A stretch of 10,000 nt of DNA, from contig KV908356.1 of NCBI GenBank assembly GCA_002005505.1, positions 582,665 through 592,664 on the forward strand, written 5' to 3'. The notes beneath the pieces were generated by a model that was not told the origin of the DNA, ran no database searches, and was given only the letters and a program-made list of their open reading frames with translations. The position numbers and the translations under genes are program-made. Positions 1 to 10,000 of this stretch are shown piece by piece. Every line of letters starts with the position of its first letter. Position 1 is the stretch's first letter. Origin of the DNA: Botryococcus braunii (Eukaryota; Chlorophyta; Trebouxiophyceae).

Positions 1-70
<70 letters not shown>

Positions 71-121
71 CGTGCTTGTGTGCATATACGTGCATGCGCG
101 CGTGTGCGTGCCGCGTTTGTG

Positions 122-177
<56 letters not shown>

Positions 178-230
178 CGTGTGCGTGTGCCTGTATGTGT
201 GTGCGCACGTGCGCGCCTGCGCTCTCACCA
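1..230. repeat. (CT)n followed by imperfect (GT)n microsatellite
   Basis: A pure CT tract (1-31) switches directly to GT (about 32-67). An interrupted GT/GC-rich stretch follows, then a second long GT run (about 125-167) that decays into GTGC/GCGC-rich sequence to about 228. Alternating purine-pyrimidine sequence of this kind can adopt Z-DNA. The Val/Cys-rich open frames here are translations of the repeat and not genes. The left edge is cut by the window. Confidence 0.97.
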
Positions 231-876
231 GTGGAGGAGGGTGACTTATAAATTATGCATTCAAGGGTATATGCTCAATGCCGGAACGGGCTGCTTCTGA
301 AGATACTAGAAAACCTTGTGCAGTGCAGAAGCACAGACCGGGGTCCACATGTCAGGACTTTGTCTGCCAGGGGGCACACACTCTATGTCTTGTATGCAAT
401 AATGATTGGGCCACCTGGGATGAGGGGGTGGGGTTTTAAAAAGGGAATGGGTGTATGTCTGGAATGAAGAAACGGATTAGGGCCCCTGCTCTCTGAGGCA
501 TTAGGGGTTGTGTCTTGGAATGGGGGCACGGAAAATGAGGCGCATAGATTGTTCCCATTTTGTAAAATTAGAAAGCGGAAAAAAAGTAAAATTTCAAGTT
601 GATTTTAAATAAAATAAATCCTAAAGTTTACAAAGAAAAAATTCGATGGTGCGTCTGGGTTGGAGAGAACTGCAGGAGACGATGGGTCGACGAGGGTCGG
701 GAATTGGGGCGGAGGTGAGGGATTATCATTAGGGTTTCTTGCTGGGCCGCTGTTGAAAAATCCAAATAGGGGGATCGGTGAAATGTTTCGCAGGGAGACG
801 AATTATAGGGGTGCCCGGGAGTACGTGTCTCCGGGACCAGGGATCGGCTTTTACCCCTCCACTTTGGTTTTGGCAG
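231..876. other. Non-coding stretch with no recognisable gene
   Basis: No frame here has convincing protein-like composition. An AT-rich patch lies at about 553-640, with AATAAA-like strings near 608-618. It sits in otherwise GC-balanced sequence, and no coding end upstream supports calling it a poly(A) site. The sequence just before 877 (a T/C-rich stretch ending TTTTGGCAG) could be a splice acceptor and is treated under findings. Confidence 0.6.
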
Positions 877-910
877 GGGACAGTGATGGTACTGCTACAA
901 TCACTACCTT

Positions 911-1372
911 GTGCGCCCCCTCCCTCCCCCTCCCTCCCTCCTTCCCTCCCTCCCTCCCTCCCTCCCTCCCTCCCTCCCCCCGCCCTCCCTCCCTCCTTCC
1001 CTCCCTCCCTCCCTCCCTCATCCCCCCTCCCACCCTCCCACCTCTCCCCCAACCCTCTCTCAATCCCCCCGCCCCGGGCCCTCCCTACCTCTCTCCCCTC
1101 AACCCTCCTCCTCCCTCCCTTGCCCACCCTCCCCCCCCCCACCCTCCCTCCCTGCCACCCCCCACCTTCCCCGTCCCCCCACTCCCTCCTCCCCCAACCT
1201 TCCCTCCCTGCCTCCCCCACTGTCTTTTGTCCTTCCCTCCCTCCTTGTCTCGCTCAGTTCTGTCCTTCCTCCTTCCGTCCCTTGCGCCATCCCTCCCTTC
1301 CCCCCTTGTGCCCACCCTCCATGCTCCCCACCCTCCCTCTGACTCCCACCCTCCTTCCACCCCGTTCTCCCC
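911..1372. repeat. C-rich polypyrimidine tract, (CCCT)n/(CCT)n-like
   Basis: About 460 bases are almost entirely C and T on the plus strand, built from CCCT and CCT units with short C homopolymers. The most regular part is roughly 915-1020. A-containing interruptions become commoner towards 1300-1370. Proline/serine/leucine-rich frames on the plus strand and glycine/arginine-rich frames on the minus strand are products of this composition. Long homopyrimidine tracts can form triplex (H-DNA), and in an intron could act as a very long polypyrimidine tract. Confidence 0.9.
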
Positions 1373-1380
1373 CTGATATA

Positions 1381-2012
1381 ACATACCACAACATAACAGA
1401 ACAGAACAAGCATAACAAAACACACAAACCAATCCGAGCCCAACCAAACCAATCCGAAACAGACCAGACCGACCAAACTAAAACCAAGTCAGAACGGAAA
1501 CAAAACTGCAAACACATGGAAAATTAAAGCAAACCAAAACCAAATCTTAACCGAAACAAGACAGGAAACACATGGACAAGCAAACAAAACCAAACCAAAC
1601 CGAAACAAAACAGCAAACACATCGACAAGCAAAGCACACCAAACCAAACCAAACCAAATTGGACAAGCAAACAAAACCAAACCAAACCGAAACAAAACAG
1701 CAAACACATCGACAAGCAAAGCACACCAAACCAAACCAAACCACAACAGAACCAAAACAAAACTGCAAACTCATGGAACAGCAGACCAAACCAAACCAAA
1801 ACAGAACCGAAAACAAAACTGCAAACACATGGAACAGCAAACCAAACCAAACCAAACCATAACAGAACCGAAACAAGACAGCAAACACATGGAAAAGCAA
1901 ACCAAACCAAACTAAACCACAACAGAACTGAAACAAACAGCAAACGCATGGAAAAGCAAACCAAACCAAACCAAACAAAACCAAAACAGAACTGAAACAA
2001 AACAGCAAACAC
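1381..2012. repeat. AC-rich minisatellite, 50-90 bp units with CAAAC pentamer runs
   Basis: The landmark GCAAACACATGG (with small changes) recurs at 1508, 1564, 1613, 1700, 1765, 1821, 1881, 1940 and 2005, spaced 49 to 87 bases apart. Between landmarks are runs of CCAAA/AACCA pentamers and GAAACAAAAC blocks whose varying copy number explains the uneven spacing. Positions 1574-1660 are repeated almost exactly at 1661-1743, a recent 87-bp tandem duplication. The plus strand is nearly free of T. All open frames across it are by-products of the repeat. Confidence 0.9.
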
Positions 2013-2126
2013 GTGGAAAATCAGGAGCATGGTCTGGAATTAGAGGGGAACGTTTGGGGGGTGGAGGGGAGTGGTACCGTTGTTGTTGCTGCTGACAAAG
2101 AGGGTGGGACTTTGTATTGGGCGTAG

Positions 2127-6382
<4,256 letters not shown>

Positions 6383-6406
6383 CACTTATAATAACGCGCC
6401 GTGGCA

Positions 6407-6412
6407 AATAAA
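6407..6412 (+). promoter_or_regulatory. Poly(A) signal AATAAA
   Basis: A canonical AATAAA lies 25 bases after the TGA of the terminal exon. Its position supports the strand and the 3' end of the gene. A GT-rich region follows (about 6441-6500: GTTGGTTCTGTTGTTCAGTG), which could serve as the downstream element. Confidence 0.6.
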
Positions 6413-6705
6413 ACCCGCATTGTGCATGCGCAATTGTTCAAAGTTGGTTCTGTTGTTCAGTGTTCATCTGGGAATATTGTTCAGTTTTGCATGTGGTTCT
6501 ACCGTTCAATTACACATCTAGTTCTATTAATAGAACTGGATTAGAAGTAGAGTAGAATGTTGCAATGGAACCAGATTCTGCATGCACGTGCGCACAGGCA
6601 AGACGCATGCGCGGCCGCACAGCCATGTGCACACACGAACTGGATGAAGGGGTGTAGTTATCCAGTATACTCTTTCATCGTAGGGGTGAGAGAAAGAGGG
6701 TCAGC
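6413..6705. other. 3' flank, no gene seen; contains a perfect palindrome
   Basis: The left half repeats TTGTTCAG- and GGTTCT-like strings in a degenerate way (6440-6525). It includes the perfect 18-bp palindrome AGTTCTATTAATAGAACT at 6520-6537. The right half (about 6580-6700) has no recognisable structure beyond GCATGCGC-type short palindromes. Confidence 0.6.
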
Positions 6706-6807
6706 TGCGCCCCCCCCCCGCCCCCCTTCCCCAGGCGGACAAGAAGCTAATCCCTCTTAAGAGGGATGTGTCCCCGGCGCGCCCCCCTCCCCCTGCCCCA
6801 GGCGGGA
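6706..6807. repeat. C-rich direct repeats flanking a perfect palindrome
   Basis: Two C-rich blocks, each ending CCCCAGGCGG (about 6706-6738 and 6776-6805), lie roughly 68-70 bases apart. Between them is the perfect 18-bp palindrome ATCCCTCTTAAGAGGGAT at 6750-6767. The repeat copies differ by a few bases in the C runs. Confidence 0.65.
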
Positions 6808-6848
6808 GAGGACGAAAGACTTCGTACACATTTGATGTCCGATAAGGG

Positions 6849-6907
6849 TTTTTTTTTAATTTTTTTGGTTTGTTTTTTTTTTTTTTTTTTTTTTTTTTTT
6901 GGTTTTT
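6849..6907. repeat. T-rich tract with a 28-base T run
   Basis: Interrupted T runs from 6849 lead to an uninterrupted run of 28 Ts at 6873-6900. On the minus strand this is a long A tract, but no retroposon body or matching target duplication was recognised. Confidence 0.9.
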
Positions 6908-7984
6908 TAACCTTAAAAGATTTTGCAGCAAGTGTTTGTTCATCCCGTAGGCCATTCTCCAGTACTTATGCAGGATTCATTTCATACGTGAAAGAGCCGA
7001 CGTTTTACTTGTGCGTGCGCGGTGCTACGCCTTGGATATGTAGAATATCTGAACGCAGGGGGTCCGAGTTGCTGCCCTCCACGATCGCGAGAGGCGCTCG
7101 GAGAGCGGGTAATGCATTCGGCGGTTCCGACTCGAACCTTCCGAGTTCGAATCCTCTCGAACCGGCTGGACCTGATTTGCGGTCTTTAACTGTGATTCGC
7201 AATCAGTGACATTATAATTCATCTGCGGATCCAAATTCGATTTGTCCCGCAACCGGATCGACCTAGTCGTTTTAGGTCCGTTGGTCCGTAATGAAGCCCA
7301 GTTGTAGTAACTACCACGGTAGCTTCTGAGCTGCCCTTGACCTTTATGTGAGATACCTGTACCTCCAAGGCCGCCTGTTTGCAGTCAGTCTTTCACAAGG
7401 CTGATCGATCTGAGCGTGAACATTATCTAGTATAACATACGTGTGTCTTAAGAACACAAGCTTGCTGCTGCTGAGCAAATAGCAGATAAAACACATGCGG
7501 GCAGGCAGGGTTTTGGGCCAGTTACAGATCCATACGACAATGCAAGCCAACGTTTTTACCAGGCTTCGAATTCACCCATGCTGAGTTCAGAGACAAAGCT
7601 ATTTGATGCTTAAGAATACATCTACATCAGGGGAGATTCCGCTCATCATATGATTAATCAATGTGGCCAACCAGGGCGCCGCTTGTGCGCCATGTGGATG
7701 TCAAATAAAAACGCTCGAGCATATGACCATATGGCCACGGCTCCCCTCAAAGTGTCATGCGTGGCTTCGATGCTGTGTGCTTCCATCGACATGTGTGCTT
7801 CCATAGACATATGAATGATGCAACAAGTAGTGATCACCAAGCTTGGTGCTTGGGCATGCAGTCTTTTTGCTGGTAGTTGACGTATGCACGTATGCAAGAT
7901 ATTAGACAGAGAATAGAGCGTTTCATTCGCCAGTTTAGCTATCTTATTTGAATGTGAATGTTTGATTTAGCACTGTACCTGGAA
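6908..7984. other. No gene recognised
   Basis: Base composition is balanced and frames are short. A cluster around 7085-7165 has GTTCGAATC, which matches the consensus of a tRNA B box, and the complementary pair CGAGAG / CTCTCG about 65 bases apart, but it does not fold as a tRNA. An 18-bp tandem duplication, GTGTGCTTCCATCGACAT, lies at 7775-7810; its second copy has one change. Nothing else stands out. Confidence 0.5.
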
Positions 7985-8046
7985 ATGGTGACGGTGACGG
8001 TGACGATGCTGATGATGATGATGATGATGATGATGATGTTGTTGTT
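7985..8046. repeat. (GGTGAC)n and (GAT)n microsatellite
   Basis: GGTGACGGTGACGGTGACGA grades into a run of GAT triplets (about 8005-8037) and then GTTGTTGTT. The trinucleotide period would allow reading-through in a frame, but no coding sequence surrounds it. Confidence 0.9.
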
Positions 8047-8217
8047 ATCCTGAATGACGTTACACTGTTGCTTTTTGATTGCATCCATATATGGGGATTG
8101 GTTTTAAATTGGGTCGAGATCCATCCTGTCGAAATAATCTGCTACTTTGTACCTTGCTTGAAGTTGCAACCCCTCGGGTGAGATTGCGCAGCGAGCTTGT
8201 ACCTACAGGAGGCTGCT

Positions 8218-8273
8218 TCAAAGTAATTACTATTATAATTGGCTGGATCAAAGCAATTACTATTATAATAGCA
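8218..8273. repeat. 30-bp tandem duplication
   Basis: TCAAAGTAATTACTATTATA at 8218 is repeated at 8248 as TCAAAGCAATTACTATTATA, 30 bases later. It is AT-rich within a more GC-balanced region. Related CTGTTTTAAAAGGC and CTGCTTCAAAG strings at the edges hint at a decayed third copy. Confidence 0.7.
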
Positions 8274-8289
8274 GCTGTAAACAACCTTC

Positions 8290-9345
8290 AGGCGGCTGTT
8301 TTAAAAGGCAAGTGTAAGCAAAGGTCAGCTTCTCTATGTAGGGCATGTACGTGACATGGTATACATAATTTTTGTAACATCATACGGTGTTTGTCCCACT
8401 ACCTCTGGATTAGGCACCCACACTTTTTTCGATACTGAGTACATACATGACAAAGATGGGGGTCACCTCTTTACAGACGCAAGTGGCCTTGATCAAGATC
8501 ATGTCATTTACCAATGGACACCTAGGCACAAATCACGAGCAGTACTCTGTAAGATATTTAGGCGGACATGGCGACTTGCTTAATAATTATGCTTGGGCTT
8601 GCGCCCGCCACAGTATTGCACCTCTGGACTCGCACCATCACATATGCACCATGATCCATGCACTATGCACCTGTATGTGCAAGATATACAGTCTGCGCGC
8701 CAAGCGCGCTGTAAGCACCGTACGCCAATACATGCATACATGCACCATATATGGGGGCTGCCGGGCCCCTTGCATCTCGGCGACACTACTACACCGGCCC
8801 TTTAATCCCGGCGACACATTCTCTCCACACGGTTCCTCCCTTCCTATGAAATCGACCCTGGGTGCTCCGCAGCCAATCGTAGAGGGCCATTCATCAAACA
8901 CCTCGGCGTGTGAGGCTGCCATTCCTCCTGATCAAGTCTTGCTGCTTTTGGAAAAACCTTAAACTGTGCATCACACATGGAGAAGCAGGTTCTGCAAGAA
9001 TGACTGCGACCCGTGCCGTTTGCTGTAAGGGGCTGATCTCTGTCATACGGGAACCGACGCGGTAGAGGCGCGTGGGGTGAGGCACAAGGCCGGGGATGCT
9101 CGAGGGGGGGAGGTGGACACGGCCGACGTGGGATGGAGGAGCTCGAGGGGTGTGTGTCACAGTGTGCCGGCTGTATTTTCTGGGGATGTGGCACGCGGCT
9201 GACGTGTTGGTGCGAGCTGGATTGACGGATTTTCAGGTGGCGTGTGGCTGCCTGGAATGGGTAGCGCGTGGGGCTGGCCTGCTTACATGCGTGACGCAGT
9301 TGGTGGTTGCGCGTGGCCTGTGATGGATGCACGAGGCGTGTGCAG
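8290..9345. other. No gene recognised; degenerate ATGCACC and GCGTGG-rich stretches
   Basis: Around 8640-8760 the strings ATGCACC and CATGCA recur irregularly. From about 9060 to 9330 the plus strand becomes G-rich with loosely repeated GCGTGG and CGGCYGACGTG strings (near 9120 and 9196). A 251-codon minus-strand frame crosses 8844-9599, but its composition is that of the complementary repeat and it is not accepted as a gene. Alternatively this is part of an intron of the gene whose exon begins at 9970. Confidence 0.4.
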
Positions 9346-9360
9346 GGACGGGTAGTCTGT

Positions 9361-9505
9361 GATGACCTTGATGACGCTGATGTGGTTCTTTTTGCCTGGT
9401 GAAAGATGTGGTAGCAGCATGCTATTGGATTAAATGACGCTTTTCGGATGACACTTTCTGCGAGATGACATGGATGACGCCTTTTGATTGGATGACGCTT
9501 GTTGC
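9361..9505. repeat. Degenerate GATGACGC repeats
   Basis: GATGACGC or a one- or two-base variant occurs at about 9361, 9370, 9433, 9447, 9464, 9473 and 9491, often followed by TTTT or TTG. Spacing in the right part is 9 to 18 bases. The TGACG core recurs on one strand only. Confidence 0.55.
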
Positions 9506-9673
9506 GTGAAGTAACGGTTGTTGGGTGATCGGGTACGGTATCAAAAGGGTTGGTAGTGCTTCTCGTTGAGTCCTGATTTAGGTCAGAAAGGGAGAGCAAG
9601 TAGCGGTTTGTTGCTGTTTTGGACTCACATTCTTGGACTATGTATACTGTGTGTCACGCACGCCCTAACATTT

Positions 9674-9754
9674 CCGCCCCCCCCCCCCCCAACTCCGGGT
9701 GGGGGAGAATGAGGGGTCCTTTAGTATCAGAGGCCCGCCCTACTATGGTAGGGC
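9674..9754. other. C homopolymer and a short perfect hairpin
   Basis: A C run of about 14 lies near 9677-9690. At 9737-9754 GCCCTAC and GTAGGGC form a 7-bp perfect stem with a 4-base loop. No U tract follows it, and this is not a bacterial terminator context. Confidence 0.5.
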
Positions 9755-9947
9755 TACCACAGTGGACAGCCTGGGATTGGAAGCGTTTTAGCAGTATGTC
9801 GGCAGTGTGTACCAGTAGTTATTGGCATAATATTGGCACAATGGCACTATGCGGTACTAGAAAAAATGTAAAGTGTGCATGACCCGGCACATGTGGAGAA
9901 AAAGCACTTGAAAGAACAAGATAAACACCCCGATCCCATTGTACATT

Positions 9948-9969
9948 CACTAACCTCCTTTCCTCCCAG
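9948..9969 (+). promoter_or_regulatory. Branch point, pyrimidine tract and splice acceptor
   Basis: CACTAAC at 9948-9954 matches the general branch-point consensus (likely branch A at 9953). It is followed by CTCCTTTCCTCCCAG ending at 9969, giving a branch-to-AG distance of about 16 bases. This is the cleanest acceptor in the window. Confidence 0.6.
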
Positions 9970-10000
9970 CATAACTCAGCAGCCTATGGGAACCACCCTG
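9970..10000 (+). CDS. Partial exon at the right edge, unidentified
   Basis: The 31 bases after the acceptor are open in two of three frames, reading HNSAAYGNHP or ITQQPMGTTL. They are too short to identify. The exon belongs to a second plus-strand gene, because the previous gene ends at 6382 with its own poly(A) signal. Its upstream exons were not found in the window and may lie in the unassigned 6900-9900 region. Confidence 0.35.

Noticed and set aside
553..640. Poly(A) site of an upstream plus-strand gene (AATAAA-like strings in an AT-rich patch)
   Set aside because: No coding exon with a stop was found upstream in the window, and A/T-rich sequence yields AATAAA by chance.
660..1376. 238-codon plus-strand frame, proline/serine-rich
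   Set aside because: From 911 onward it is the translation of the C/T tract. All plus-strand frames there give similar Pro/Ser/Leu strings. Only the short 877-910 part is kept as a possible exon.
1524..2030. 168-codon minus-strand frame, Phe/Val/Leu/Cys-rich, looks like a membrane protein
   Set aside because: It is the complement of the CAAAC minisatellite. Its hydrophobic repeats follow directly from TTTGG/GTTTG units, and several overlapping frames look the same.
6849..6907. Poly(A) tail of a minus-strand retroposon
   Set aside because: There is a long T run, but no poly(A) signal, reverse-transcriptase or SINE body, or target-site duplication could be seen beside it.
7085..7165. tRNA gene or tRNA-derived SINE
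   Set aside because: GTTCGAATC fits a B box and CGAGAG/CTCTCG could be an acceptor stem, but the T stem does not pair, the D and anticodon arms do not form at standard sizes, and no other copy is visible in the window.
8844..9599. 251-codon minus-strand frame, the longest outside the repeats
   Set aside because: It is rich in His, Pro, Arg, Ser and Thr with no domain or hydrophobic pattern. The plus strand here holds degenerate GCGTGG and GATGACGC repeats, which explains the lack of stops. It cannot be excluded without expression data.
9737..9754. Transcription terminator hairpin
   Set aside because: The stem is perfect but only 7 bp, no T run follows, and such terminators are not expected for a nuclear eukaryotic gene.

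Overview
The window looks like nuclear DNA of a eukaryote. No operon-like or bacterial gene layout is visible. Coding signal comes in short exons separated by long introns packed with simple repeats, and a canonical AATAAA lies just after a stop codon. Microsatellites of (CT)n, (GT)n, (CA)n and (GA)n, long G or C homopolymers and minisatellites occupy a large share of the sequence. I cannot name the species. The inferred donor sites (GTGCGC, GTACCT, GTGAGC) and the type of repeat load would suit an alga or other protist, but this is a weak inference.

Layout. Positions 1-230 are (CT)n/(GT)n microsatellite. Positions 231-910 are mostly featureless, with a possible 34-base exon at the end. Positions 911-1372 are a C-rich polypyrimidine tract. 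Positions 1381-2012 are an AC-rich CAAAC-type minisatellite. Positions 2127-6382 hold the 3' part of one plus-strand gene, which I reconstruct as four exons (2127-2305, 3493-3698, 5511-5644, 6148-6382). The reading phases agree at all three junctions and the gene ends in a stop with a poly(A) signal 25 bases downstream. Each of its three introns carries a different repeat: mixed dinucleotide tracts, a 34-copy 23-bp minisatellite, and a CT/CA block. Positions 6413-9950 are largely non-coding, with two perfect 18-bp palindromes, C-rich direct repeats, a poly-T run, a (GAT)n tract and a few small duplications. At 9970 a strong splice acceptor opens the first bases of another exon that runs off the window.

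The reconstructed product is the C-terminal 250 or so residues of a protein I do not recognise. It begins with a Ser/Thr-rich beta-strand-like module, loosely like the repeated beta-sandwich modules of large surface proteins. It carries five N-X-S/T sequons spread over all four exons, which suggests a secreted or cell-surface glycoprotein. The most interesting signal in the window is the 23-bp intronic minisatellite, whose copies differ mainly at CpG/CpA and CpG/TpG sites, as expected if methylated CpGs are decaying inside the array. I found no evidence for a new defence, mobile or RNA-guided system.
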